Shown one piece after another: positions 1 through 8,426 of a stretch of DNA of 10,721 nucleotides. The stretch is taken from positions 1 through 10,721 of the forward strand of contig JASLHL010000067.1 of the NCBI GenBank assembly GCA_030152225.1, written 5' to 3'. This stretch comes from Flavobacterium sp. Its GTDB lineage: Bacteria; Bacteroidota; Bacteroidia; Flavobacteriales; Flavobacteriaceae. The notes beneath the pieces were generated by a model, which searched no databases, was not told the origin of the DNA, and worked only from the letters and a program-made list of their open reading frames with translations. Positions within the stretch are counted from its first letter, which is position 1; each line of letters begins with the position of its first letter. The position numbers and the translations under genes are program-made.

Positions 1-198
1 GAAAAGGTATTGAAACTTTATAATATTGACGAAGTTTTACCTACAATTAACAATACAAATGCCGATGAAGCGTTATCTGCTTTAGAGGTGCTTGGTTTTG
101 TTCGCAAAACGGCGGAAAAAGTAATCGATGCGATTTTAAAATCGGATCCTGAGGCCTCTGTTGAAGATATTATTAAACAAGCATTAAAAAAATTGTAA
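1..198 (+). CDS. ruvA: RuvA C-terminal fragment (Holliday junction branch migration complex subunit), 5' end outside window
   Basis: The frame is open from base 1 and ends at the TAA at 196-198, giving 65 residues. RuvA binds four-way DNA junctions as a tetramer and recruits the RuvB helicase motor. What is visible matches domain III of RuvA, the mobile C-terminal module that contacts RuvB: an acidic, Asn-rich linker (INNTNADEALSALEVLGF), the hydrophobic LEVLGF helix, then a helix-turn-helix-like stretch with DPEASVEDIIKQALKKL at the end, which closely resembles flavobacterial RuvA tails. The junction-binding domains I and II, roughly the first 130 residues of a protein usually near 195 residues, lie upstream of the window. 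A TTG at base 10 could be read as a start, but the frame continues upstream with family-like sequence, so it is internal. The stop is followed after one codon by sprA, suggesting co-transcription. Identification is by recognition of the C-terminal domain only. Confidence 0.88.
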   Translation, partial: EKVLKLYNIDEVLPTINNTNADEALSALEVLGFVRKTAEKVIDAILKSDPEASVEDIIKQALKKL

Positions 199-201
199 GT
201 C

Positions 202-282
202 TTGGGAGATTTCTTTGTTTTTCACCGAAAGCTGGCTTTCTGTATACTTTTTATTTTGTGTGGAGTCCTACCTGGACTTGCA
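202..282 (+). other. Sec signal peptide of SprA
   Basis: The first 27 codons of sprA encode a short leader with His9, Arg9/Lys10-type positive charge, a hydrophobic core (LAFCILFILCGVLPG), and a small-residue cleavage site ending LA before QPG. This is the classical layout for Sec export to the periplasm, as expected for an outer-membrane barrel. It supports the TTG start, since any later start would cut into the leader. Cys20 is not in a convincing lipobox because the preceding residue is Leu. The cleavage position is inferred by eye. Confidence 0.75.
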
Positions 283-3200
283 CAGCCTGGTGCATTGAAT
301 CAACCGAATGATTCGTTGCCACAACCAGCTTATGATTTTGGTGCTATTGAGTTGCCAGATCCAGAAATTATCAAGGAATCTTATCGCTATGATCCACTGA
401 CAGATCAATATTACTACTCTAAAGTAGTGAGTGATTTTAATTTAAGCTTGCCACTTATCCTTACTCGTGCCGAATACGAAAAGATACTGATGCGTGCCGA
501 GATGCGTCGCTATTTTTCTTTAAAATTTAATGCAGTTAATGGAACCCTTGAAGACGAACAAGCTCAACGTGATATGTTGCCCCGCTACTATGTCAATTCG
601 AAACTGTTCTCTGGTATCTTCGGATCCAATGAAATTGATGTAAGACCTTCGGGATCTGTCGAATTTGACATGGGGATTCGCCATACCAAACAAGAAAATC
701 CGCTGATGTCTAGTCGAAATAGGAAGTCGACAACTTTTGACTTTGATCAACGCATTAGTATGGGATTACAGGGGATGGTGGGAACTCGTTTAGCAGTGAA
801 TGCCAATTATGATACACAAGCGAGTTTTGATTTTCAAAACATTATGAAACTGGAATATAGCCCAGATGAAGATGATATTGTACAAAAAGTAGAGGTAGGT
901 AACGTAAGTATGCCCATAAGTGGTTCTCTTGTTCGTGGAGCACAAAGCTTGTTTGGAGTGAAAACGGAATTGAAATTTGGTAAAACAACCATTACGGGGG
1001 TGTTCTCAGAACAAAAATCCCAAACGACTTCGGTAAATGCTGAAGGAGGGGGAATGTTAGAAGATTTTGAATTGTATGCATTAGACTATGATGAAGACCG
1101 ACACTTTTTCTTATCTCAGTATTTTAGAAGTAAGTATGACGAGGCATTAAAAAATTATCCTTATATCAGTTCTAGAGTCCGTATTACCCGCGTTGAAGTT
1201 TGGGTGACTAATCGCTACAACCGCGTGAGTCAGACCAACAATAACTTGAGAAATATCGTGGCGATTCAAGATTTAGGAGAGGGATTTCTGCGCAACGTAA
1301 AACCTGAGAATATCTTTTCACCTCGCGTAGACCCTGCCGCATTCGTATTGAATAAAACAATAGATGCTCCCGTAGATAATAAGAATAACCAATATGACCC
1401 AGGTAAAATAGGTAGTAACTATTTAACCCAATCAATCCGAACACCAGGGATTGGTGGAAGTGGGTTTACAAATAACGTACAGGAAGGATTAGATTATGCT
1501 CGTTTAGAAAGTGCGAGAAAATTGAGTCCCAATGAATTTACCTTTCATCCACAATTGGGGTATATCTCCTTGCAACAGCGTTTGTCAAACGATGAGATTT
1601 TAGCAGTAGCCTTTCAGTATACCATAGGCGATAAAGTGTACCAAGTAGGAGAATTTGGTACCGATGGAGGAAGTTCTAACGTCGAAACAAATATCCCAGG
1701 ACAAACAGACCCAGATGCACAAGTGCCTTTATCACAAGCCTTGGTGGTGAAAATGTTGAAGAGTTCACTGACGTTAACGAGTGCACCCGTTTGGAATTTG
1801 ATGATGAAAAATATCTACCAGATTCCCAATGCTATGAATATCTCACAAGATAAGTTTCGCTTTAACTTATTATATACAGACCCAAGTCCATTAAACTACA
1901 TCAGTCAGGCTGGAGATCTTCCCTTACCAGAAGGAGTAGAACGCACCCCATTACTGAAAGTGTTTAACTTAGACCGTTTGGATTCATCCAACAATCCACA
2001 AAATGGAGGAGATGGATTTTTCGATTACTTGCCACAGGGAAGTGCAACAAATGGATTAGATCCGAACACCGGTAGTTTTGGAAATAACAACAATGGATAT
2101 GGGGGAAATAATTCCTATGGCGGAGGCTATGGGAATAATTCCAATCAAAATCAGTACAACAGTAACTCATTTGATGGGATTACAATTGATGCTGTAAATG
2201 GACGAATTATCTTTACCACAGTTGAGCCATTTGGATCACACTTGTTTGAGAAATTGGGTAATAAGGCGGATGAGGATTATGAGGTATCTGCATCCTACAA
2301 CGTCAATCAAAAAAAATACGTGTTCCGCGAATTGTATTCCAATACGAAATCGTCAGCAATACGAAATCAAAGTAGCAAAAATAAGTTTCAATTAAAAGGA
2401 AAATACTCTAGCGTAAGTGGGCAGGGTATTCCAATTGGAGCATTTAATATAGCTCCAGGATCTGTTGTGGTTAATGCAGGAGGACGAATTTTGTCTGAAG
2501 GGGTTGATTATACCGTTGATTATACTGGTGGACGTGTAATGATTTTAGATGAAGCCTTGTTGGCTTCCAATACGCCCATTAATATTTCGGTAGAAAATAA
2601 CACCATGTTTGGTCAACAAACGAAACGCTTTTTCGGATTAAATGTCGATCACCAATTCAACAGAGATTTTAAAATTGGCGGTACGTTTTTGCGTTTATCA
2701 GAAAAACCAATGACGCACAAATCGATGTATGGTCAGGAATCAGTAAACAATACGATTTGGGGGTTCAATGCACAGTATTCGACAGAAGTTCCTTTCTTAA
2801 CGCGATTAGTAAATAAATTACCGAATATCGATACCGATGTCGAATCAAGAGTGTCTTTGAGAGGGGAATTTGCCTATTTGCAACCTGGAACCTCGAAAAA
2901 TGATCAAATGAATGGAGAATCAACGGTGTATATTGACGATTTTGAAGGGGCTCAATCGCGTATCGATATCCGCTCTCCTTTGGCGTGGAAATTATCGAGT
3001 ACACCCGTAGGCTTCTTTAAAAAAGACAATAATACATACGAAGATCCCAATCAATTACCCCAATCACTAGAAGATGGATACCGCCGTGGAAAATTATCGT
3101 GGTATACGATTGACCCAACATTTTACGTAGGAGCAAAACCGTCAGGTGTGGGAGAACGCGATATGTCATCCAATAGAACGCGAAGAATCTATAGCGAAGA

Positions 3201-6200
3201 GCTATTTGCAACGAAAGATATAGCCTATGGGGAGAGTAGAGTAATCACGACATTGGATATGACCTATTACCCAGCAGAACGTGGTCCCTACAACTTTAAC
3301 CCTGAGTTCGTAAAGAGCAATAAATCGACAACCCCACGTAAAAACTGGGGCGGTGTGATGCGCGGATTAGCGACTACGAACTTTGAACAAGCTAATATTG
3401 AATTTGTAGAGTTTTGGGTATTGGATCCTTATGTAGGTAGAGCGAATGACGTCATGCCAGATCGAAATGATGGAGAATTGCGCTTAAACTTTGGATTTAT
3501 TTCAGAAGATATTCTACGTGATGGATATAAGCAGTATGAGAATGGTCTACCTGCAGCAGGAAGCACAGTAGCGACTATTGAAACGATTTGGGGGAAAGTT
3601 CCTGCCGCCCCTTCGTTAATCTATGCGTTTGATGTCAATTCAGAAAGTAGACGGATGCAAGATGTCGGATTAGACGGATTGAATGACGAAGAAGAAAAAA
3701 TAAAATTCAAAGATTTTGCGGGATTTCCTGATCCAGCAGCAGATAACTTTGTACACTATTTGGATGCAGAAGGGGGAATCCTAGAACGCTATAAAGATTA
3801 CAACGGATTAGAAGGAAATTCACCTACCTCAGGAACAAGAGGAGGAAACAACCAGCCCGATGCGGAAGATATTGATGGGGATAACACCATGAATACCATC
3901 GATGCTTATTTTGAATACGCCGTAAAAATTAAAGCCAATCCACAAGTTGGTGAAAACTATGTAACCGATATTCGAAATACAACAGCTCAATTAGCAGACG
4001 GATCAGTAACACCTGTTCGCTGGGTACAATATAAAGTGCCTATTGACGAAAATGGAAAAAAGATAGGAATGATTGATGATTTCCGTTCCATGCGTTTTAT
4101 GCGAATGTATTTAACAGGATTTGAAAGCGATATTACCCTGCGTTTTGGAAGCTTGGATTTAGTGCGTTCAGATTGGAGAAGATACAATGCGAGTTTACAA
4201 AACGATAAAGACAATAACCCACTTCCTTTACGACCTAATACAGGATTTGATGTGACGTCTGTTGGTATTCAAGACAACTACGACAGAAAGCCAATTCCGT
4301 ATGTAGTTCCACCAGGAGTGAAGCGCGAACAGTATTATGTCAATAATACCATTGTGGCGCAAAATGAGCAATCACTATCGTTAAAAGTATATCCTGTTGA
4401 GCCAGGAAAAACACCAGATGGATTAGCGCCTGGTGATTCAAGAGGGGTGTATAAAAACTTTAGCTTAGACCTTCGTCGTTACAATAAGTTGCGTATGTTC
4501 ATTCACGCAGAAGCACTTGAAAACAGTGCAGTGCGTTTAAGAGATGATGAGATGGTGGCTTTTATTCGTTTGGGAACGGATATGACGGATAACTTCTATC
4601 AAGTAGAAATCCCGTTAAAAGTAACGAATTTAGGAGAGGCAAATCCAGACTTGATTTGGCCAGAAGCCAATGAATTGGAGTTGCGTTTAGAGCTCTTAAC
4701 CAAGTTGAAAATCCTTTTCATGAACGAAGTAGGTCAACAAGAACGCCTAACGGATATCTTCTTTAAAGAGGAAGAAGAACTGACTAGCGGCGCTTCACGT
4801 CCGAATAAATTGCGCTACGGAATTAAGGGGAATCCAAACTTCGGAAATGTACGCGTCATCATGATTGGTTTGAGAAATGACCTAGATCGCTATGGAGCAA
4901 CAGGAGATTTGGCAGGAGAATTTTGGTTTGATGAGTTGCGAATGTCTGATATGGATAATAAAGGAGGTTGGGCAGCCGTGTTAAGTATGGATGCTAACTT
5001 GGCCGACTTTGCTAATATTTCCGCTACAGGAACCAAACGCACCATTGGATTCGGTGGATTAGAACAAGGACCTAACCAACGAAGTAAAGAAGATTTTAAG
5101 TCGTATAGTATTGTAACCAATATGAATCTAGGACAGTTACTTCCGAAAGATTGGAGAATCAACTTGCCGTTTAATTATGCGATTAGTGAGGAATTTATTA
5201 CACCAGAGTTTGATCCAGCTAATCCCGATATTAAACTCAAAACGATGAAGTCAGTTTCGCCATCTTCAGCCATGGCAGAAGAAATAGAAAAACGCGCAAC
5301 AGACTATACAAAACGAAGAAGTATCAACTTTATTGGGGTCAATAAACAGAAAAACCCAGAAAGTAAAAAACGAGTGTATGATATTGAAAATATCACCCTA
5401 TCACACTCGTATAATGAAGTGATTCACCACGATTTTGAAGTGGAATCCATGATTGATCAACAAACGAGATCCTCCCTGGAGTATGCATATAATTTTGAAA
5501 CAAAACCAATTGAACCATTCAAAAAAGTAAACTTTATGAAAGGTAGATATTGGCAAGTTTTGAAGGATTTTAACTTCAATTATATGCCTTCTAACATCAT
5601 GTTTAGCAGTAATATTATGCGTCAGTATAATAAACAACAATATCGCTTAATTGACGTCGAAGGAATTGGATTAGATCCGTTGTATAGACGCAATTATTAC
5701 TTCAATTACAACTATGGATTTAATTTTGATTTGACCAAATCACTGCGTTTAAATTATGTGGGAGGAAGTAATAATATTGTTCGAAATTATTACGATAGCC
5801 AGTATAATATCATTGAAAGTAGCACCATTTGGGACGATTATTTTAATACAGGTGAACCCAATCAGTTTACGCAACAATTGACGTTGAACTACGATTTGCC
5901 ATTAAATAAAATTCCATTCCTTTCGTTTGTTCGCTCTACCTATGCGTATACGGGAACTTACAATTGGCAACGTGCTTCGGATGCCTTTAGTCAAATCGAA
6001 TTTGATGGCATAGAATACAGCTTAGGTAATACGATTCAAAACTCGCGTAATCAACAGTTGAATACAACCTTTAGTATGGAAACCCTATACCGCTATATTG
6101 GTCTAGTGAAAAGCCCGAAGCCGAATCGTTCATCTGCGAAGAAAGCAGCGATCGTGCCAGGACAAAAAGTAGTACAAAATAAAGGCGAGGAAAAAGAAGG

Positions 6201-7566
6201 AGCTGGAACGGCATGGAAAGATTTCGCAATCGGCTTGTTGACTTCAGTAAAAACGATTCAGATTAATTATTCTGAAAATAGCAGTACGGTTTTACCTGGG
6301 TATATGCCAAGTGTTGGTTTTTTTGGTACCGCAAAACCAACGATGGGATTTGTTTTTGGAGATCAGGCTGACGTCCGATACCGTGCAGCAAGTAGTGGGT
6401 ACCTAACCGATTTTCCGGAGTTCAACCAAGAATTTACTCAGGTGACAAATAAAATGTTGAACTTCACAGCAAGTGTAAGCCCTATTCCAGATCTAACGAT
6501 CGATGTGACAGGTAGAAGAATGAAATCCGAAAATTACGCGGAACAATTCCAAGTCATTGACAAGGAATATCAATCACAATCACCATACAATTATGGAAAC
6601 TTCAGTATTTCCACTATTATGTTGGGTAGCGCTTTCTCAAGTAATTCACTGGAATACTCGGCTGCATTTGAACAAATGAAAGACAATCGTTTAATTATCG
6701 CTAATCGCTTAGCAACAGCTAGGGGAATTGATATTAACGATCCGAATAACTTAGATCAAGATGGTTTCCCAATTGGATACAGTAAAGGAAATCAGGAGGT
6801 GTTGTTGCCTGCGTTCTTAGCTGCGTATACAGGACAAGGTGCAGGTAAAGTCTCGACGAGCATGTTTAGGGATATTCCGTTGCCTAACTGGAATATGCGC
6901 TACACAGGATTGATGCGCATTCCTTGGATTAAAGACAAATTTAGAAGATTTTCGTTGCATCATGGCTATACCGCTACCTATGCATTGGGATCTTTTACGT
7001 CTAATTTTGAGTATCAGGCTAATCCAAATGAGGTTAACCAATATGGAAATTATCCTGCTCAAACAGTAGTTAATAATGCAATATTAACGGAGCAATTTAA
7101 TCCGTTAATTCGCTTTGATTTAGAAACAAAATCGGCTATTAAAATCCTAGCTGAGATTCGAAAAGACCGTACCTTAGCCTTGAGTTTTGACAATAACTTA
7201 TTGACGGAAACAACAGGACACGATTATGTAATCGGATTGGGATACCGCATCAAAAATGTTGGATTCAATTCGATGTATGCTAATAATGGAATGGGCGGAC
7301 GCATTGAAAGTGATATCAATATCAAGGTCGATTTAACCCTCAGTCAACGAGAAACTATCGTACGCTATTTAGATTATAACAACAACCAAGTAGGAGGAGG
7401 ACAAGATATGTGGAAGCTTTTGATTACAGCAGATTATATGTTGAGCAAAAATTTAACCGCTATTTTCTTCTATGACCATTCGTTTTCTAAAGCAGTTATT
7501 TCAACGATGTATCCAATTACCAATATCCGAACAGGACTTACTATGCGATATAGTTTTGGAAATTAG
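202..7566 (+). CDS. sprA: SprA, outer-membrane translocon of the type IX secretion system / gliding motility protein
   Basis: This 2454-residue protein matches SprA (Sov in Porphyromonas), the giant beta-barrel through which type IX substrates, including gliding adhesins, cross the outer membrane; the F. johnsoniae homologue is about 2400 residues. Residues 1-27 form a signal peptide with likely cleavage after GLA27. Family-like stretches follow: a strand-rich N-terminal region (SVEFDM at 152-157, QGMVGTRLAVNANYDTQ at 190-206, EVGNVSMP at 231-238), YIDDFEGAQ at 910-918, YYPAERGPYNFNP at 1022-1034, VGLDGLNDEEE at 1155-1165, and GEFWFDELRMSD before residue 1600. The remainder has alternating aromatic/polar barrel strands and ends TMRYSFGN. 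A charged Lys/Glu linker lies at about 1974-2002. The TTG at 202 is the chosen start because the in-frame ruvA stop is two codons upstream, no ATG precedes the signal peptide, and the resulting leader is complete. No promoter is seen, so ruvA co-transcription is likely. Partners PorV, Plug and the GldKLMN motor are not in the window. Confidence 0.96.
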   Translation: MGDFFVFHRKLAFCILFILCGVLPGLAQPGALNQPNDSLPQPAYDFGAIELPDPEIIKESYRYDPLTDQYYYSKVVSDFNLSLPLILTRAEYEKILMRAEMRRYFSLKFNAVNGTLEDEQAQRDMLPRYYVNSKLFSGIFGSNEIDVRPSGSVEFDMGIRHTKQENPLMSSRNRKSTTFDFDQRISMGLQGMVGTRLAVNANYDTQASFDFQNIMKLEYSPDEDDIVQKVEVGNVSMPISGSLVRGAQSLFGVKTELKFGKTTITGVFSEQKSQTTSVNAEGGGMLEDFELYALDYDEDRHFFLSQYFRSKYDEALKNYPYISSRVRITRVEVWVTNRYNRVSQTNNNLRNIVAIQDLGEGFLRNVKPENIFSPRVDPAAFVLNKTIDAPVDNKNNQYDPGKIGSNYLTQSIRTPGIGGSGFTNNVQEGLDYARLESARKLSPNEFTFHPQLGYISLQQRLSNDEILAVAFQYTIGDKVYQVGEFGTDGGSSNVETNIPGQTDPDAQVPLSQALVVKMLKSSLTLTSAPVWNLMMKNIYQIPNAMNISQDKFRFNLLYTDPSPLNYISQAGDLPLPEGVERTPLLKVFNLDRLDSSNNPQNGGDGFFDYLPQGSATNGLDPNTGSFGNNNNGYGGNNSYGGGYGNNSNQNQYNSNSFDGITIDAVNGRIIFTTVEPFGSHLFEKLGNKADEDYEVSASYNVNQKKYVFRELYSNTKSSAIRNQSSKNKFQLKGKYSSVSGQGIPIGAFNIAPGSVVVNAGGRILSEGVDYTVDYTGGRVMILDEALLASNTPINISVENNTMFGQQTKRFFGLNVDHQFNRDFKIGGTFLRLSEKPMTHKSMYGQESVNNTIWGFNAQYSTEVPFLTRLVNKLPNIDTDVESRVSLRGEFAYLQPGTSKNDQMNGESTVYIDDFEGAQSRIDIRSPLAWKLSSTPVGFFKKDNNTYEDPNQLPQSLEDGYRRGKLSWYTIDPTFYVGAKPSGVGERDMSSNRTRRIYSEELFATKDIAYGESRVITTLDMTYYPAERGPYNFNPEFVKSNKSTTPRKNWGGVMRGLATTNFEQANIEFVEFWVLDPYVGRANDVMPDRNDGELRLNFGFISEDILRDGYKQYENGLPAAGSTVATIETIWGKVPAAPSLIYAFDVNSESRRMQDVGLDGLNDEEEKIKFKDFAGFPDPAADNFVHYLDAEGGILERYKDYNGLEGNSPTSGTRGGNNQPDAEDIDGDNTMNTIDAYFEYAVKIKANPQVGENYVTDIRNTTAQLADGSVTPVRWVQYKVPIDENGKKIGMIDDFRSMRFMRMYLTGFESDITLRFGSLDLVRSDWRRYNASLQNDKDNNPLPLRPNTGFDVTSVGIQDNYDRKPIPYVVPPGVKREQYYVNNTIVAQNEQSLSLKVYPVEPGKTPDGLAPGDSRGVYKNFSLDLRRYNKLRMFIHAEALENSAVRLRDDEMVAFIRLGTDMTDNFYQVEIPLKVTNLGEANPDLIWPEANELELRLELLTKLKILFMNEVGQQERLTDIFFKEEEELTSGASRPNKLRYGIKGNPNFGNVRVIMIGLRNDLDRYGATGDLAGEFWFDELRMSDMDNKGGWAAVLSMDANLADFANISATGTKRTIGFGGLEQGPNQRSKEDFKSYSIVTNMNLGQLLPKDWRINLPFNYAISEEFITPEFDPANPDIKLKTMKSVSPSSAMAEEIEKRATDYTKRRSINFIGVNKQKNPESKKRVYDIENITLSHSYNEVIHHDFEVESMIDQQTRSSLEYAYNFETKPIEPFKKVNFMKGRYWQVLKDFNFNYMPSNIMFSSNIMRQYNKQQYRLIDVEGIGLDPLYRRNYYFNYNYGFNFDLTKSLRLNYVGGSNNIVRNYYDSQYNIIESSTIWDDYFNTGEPNQFTQQLTLNYDLPLNKIPFLSFVRSTYAYTGTYNWQRASDAFSQIEFDGIEYSLGNTIQNSRNQQLNTTFSMETLYRYIGLVKSPKPNRSSAKKAAIVPGQKVVQNKGEEKEGAGTAWKDFAIGLLTSVKTIQINYSENSSTVLPGYMPSVGFFGTAKPTMGFVFGDQADVRYRAASSGYLTDFPEFNQEFTQVTNKMLNFTASVSPIPDLTIDVTGRRMKSENYAEQFQVIDKEYQSQSPYNYGNFSISTIMLGSAFSSNSLEYSAAFEQMKDNRLIIANRLATARGIDINDPNNLDQDGFPIGYSKGNQEVLLPAFLAAYTGQGAGKVSTSMFRDIPLPNWNMRYTGLMRIPWIKDKFRRFSLHHGYTATYALGSFTSNFEYQANPNEVNQYGNYPAQTVVNNAILTEQFNPLIRFDLETKSAIKILAEIRKDRTLALSFDNNLLTETTGHDYVIGLGYRIKNVGFNSMYANNGMGGRIESDINIKVDLTLSQRETIVRYLDYNNNQVGGGQDMWKLLITADYMLSKNLTAIFFYDHSFSKAVISTMYPITNIRTGLTMRYSFGN
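2071..2169 (+). repeat. Gly/Asn/Ser/Tyr-rich low-complexity segment inside SprA
   Basis: Residues 624-656 of SprA are almost entirely Gly, Asn, Ser, Tyr and Gln, with irregular NNNNGYGG, NNSYGGGYGNN and NQNQYNSNS units. The flanking sequence (GLDPNT before, FDGITIDAVNGRI after) returns at once to normal SprA sequence. The DNA is a loose GGA/AAT/TAT repeat rather than an exact tandem array. The composition suggests a flexible, probably solvent-exposed loop. From memory I would expect length variation here among SprA homologues, but I cannot align them. Confidence 0.8.
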
Positions 7567-7571
7567 TTGAA

Positions 7572-7606
7572 TTTGTTTCGAAATCTATAAGATTATTATA
7601 CATTTG
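7572..7606 (+). promoter_or_regulatory. Putative Bacteroidota-type promoter of gcvH
   Basis: In the 57-base gap between sprA and gcvH, TACATTTG at 7599-7606 matches the Bacteroidota -7 consensus TAnnTTTG exactly, and TTTG at 7572-7575 is a candidate -33 element 23 bases upstream, at the long end of the accepted spacing. The last base of the -7 box is 18 bases before the gcvH ATG, the same distance as at cyoE, predicting a very short A-rich leader. A TTTCGAAA palindrome lies in the spacer at 7576-7583. No strong terminator separates sprA from this site, so some read-through from sprA is possible. Confidence 0.6.
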
Positions 7607-7623
7607 CTAAAAAATATTACAAA

Positions 7624-8004
7624 ATGAATTTACCAGCTAATTTAAAGTACACAAAAGACCACGAGTGGGTAGCTATCGAAGGTGATATTGCTACTGTAGG
7701 TATTACAGATTTCGCTCAAAGAGAGTTAGGCGATATCGTATATGTTGAAGTAGAAACGTTAGACCAAACGTTAGATAAAGATGAAGTGTTTGGTACAGTT
7801 GAGGCTGTAAAAACAGTATCTGATTTATTTTTGCCTTTATCAGGAGAAGTAATTGAGTTCAATGAAGGGTTAGAGACAGAACCAGAATTAGTTAACCAAG
7901 ATCCTTATGGAGCTGGATGGATGATTAAAATTAAAATTTCTGATTCAAGCGAAGTTGATGCTTTGTTGTCAGATGCTGAATATAAAGAATTAATTGGCGC
8001 GTAA
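7624..8004 (+). CDS. gcvH: Glycine cleavage system H protein (lipoyl carrier)
   Basis: The 126-residue product is a complete GcvH. In the cytoplasm the lipoyl arm of H protein accepts the aminomethyl group from glycine decarboxylase (P), passes it to the T protein, and is reoxidised by the L protein. The sequence opens with the family pattern YTKDHEWVA (residues 9-17), has [17 protein letters not shown] at 26-42, and carries the lipoyl-attachment motif [17 protein letters not shown], in which Lys63 (codon 7810-7812) is the modified residue. The C-terminal half has the usual [14 protein letters not shown] stretch. Length is normal for the family. The ATG sits in an A-rich context (TTACAAAATGAA) shared with deoC. 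The other glycine cleavage genes are not here, which is common in Bacteroidota. The 3' end overlaps the next gene by 11 bases, so the two are probably translated from one message. No glycine riboswitch is apparent upstream. Confidence 0.97.
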   Translation: MNLPANLKYTKDHEWVAIEGDIATVGITDFAQRELGDIVYVEVETLDQTLDKDEVFGTVEAVKTVSDLFLPLSGEVIEFNEGLETEPELVNQDPYGAGWMIKIKISDSSEVDALLSDAEYKELIGA

Positions 8005-8380
8005 GGTTTATCTCCTTGCTGGACTGTTTTGGACATGCTTTATTGTATATGCATGTTTAGCAGAGGCAAGTACTATCCCAAAAACGAGCTTTTTCAATAT
8101 TCCAAATAGAGATAAAGTAGCGCATTTTACTTTTTATTTTGTTTTCTCGCTGATTTGGTTTTTTTTTAGTACTAAAAAAAATACAGACAGAAAGACAAAA
8201 AGAAGAACAGGAATAGTTATCTTTACTATAGCAACGTTCTTTGGTGGAGGCATTGAGTTATGTCAATATTACTTCACAAGTTCAAGGAGTGCTGAATGGG
8301 CAGATTTTATTGCGAATTCTTTAGGAAGTGCATTAGGAATTATATTTGGTTTATTTATAACAACGCATAAAAAAAAATAG
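7994..8380 (+). CDS. Small VanZ-family integral membrane protein, TTG start
   Basis: This 128-residue protein has the VanZ-like layout of about four membrane segments (near residues 5-22, 43-59, 73-90 and 105-123) and the family's polar signature: Asp40-Lys41 with His44 before the second segment ([11 protein letters not shown]), Glu88 and Gln91 at the end of the third ([10 protein letters not shown]), then Arg98, Asp104, Asn108 and Gly111 ([17 protein letters not shown]). VanZ itself contributes to low-level teicoplanin resistance in enterococci, but the role of these short chromosomal relatives is not established and I do not infer resistance. A stop codon at 7991-7993 lies directly upstream in frame and no ATG exists in the N-terminal part, so TTG at 7994 is the likely start; it gives [13 protein letters not shown], a plausible first segment. 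It overlaps gcvH by 11 bases and its stop touches a terminator, so it is the last gene of that transcript. Confidence 0.85.
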   Translation: MARKVYLLAGLFWTCFIVYACLAEASTIPKTSFFNIPNRDKVAHFTFYFVFSLIWFFFSTKKNTDRKTKRRTGIVIFTIATFFGGGIELCQYYFTSSRSAEWADFIANSLGSALGIIFGLFITTHKKK

Positions 8381-8404
8381 AGCCCCAGTGATGGGGCTTT
8401 TTTT
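8381..8404 (+). terminator. Rho-independent terminator after the VanZ-family gene
   Basis: AGCCCC (8381-8386) pairs perfectly with GGGGCT (8393-8398) around the six-base loop AGTGAT, and is followed by a run of seven T (8398-8404). The GC-rich stem is conspicuous in AT-rich surroundings. It starts on the base after the VanZ-family stop codon. The A-run that precedes the stem (8369-8377) means the reverse strand also has a hairpin plus T-run, so it could work in both directions, although no converging gene is present here. Confidence 0.9.
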
Positions 8405-8426
8405 ATTAATATAAAGTACTTACAAA

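Noticed and set aside
10..198. A 62-codon gene starting at TTG 10
   Set aside because: The frame is open to base 1 and the residues match the C-terminal domain of RuvA, so this is an internal codon of a truncated gene.
202..270. SprA as a lipoprotein through Cys20
   Set aside because: The residue before the Cys is Leu, which does not fit a lipobox, and a normal cleavage site follows at GLA27; SprA is known as a barrel protein.
520..750. Minus-strand frames inside sprA (also 1208-1444, 1964-2170, 2765-3004, 3017-3211, 3987-4214, 4890-5162, 5401-5640, 6817-7062)
   Set aside because: All lie within the conserved sprA coding sequence, are short, have Cys/Ser/Arg/Leu-heavy compositions typical of shadow frames, and match nothing I recognise.
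2071..2169. GGA/AAT/TAT-rich stretch as a tandem DNA repeat or CRISPR-like array
   Set aside because: Units are irregular, in frame, and encode a low-complexity loop; there are no constant repeats with spacers.
2198..2395. A + strand 65-codon frame inside sprA
   Set aside because: It overlaps recognisable SprA sequence in another frame and has no plausible domain or start context.
7567..7623. Glycine riboswitch or sprA terminator upstream of gcvH
   Set aside because: The gap is only 57 bases, far too short for a glycine riboswitch, and contains no stable hairpin with a T-run.
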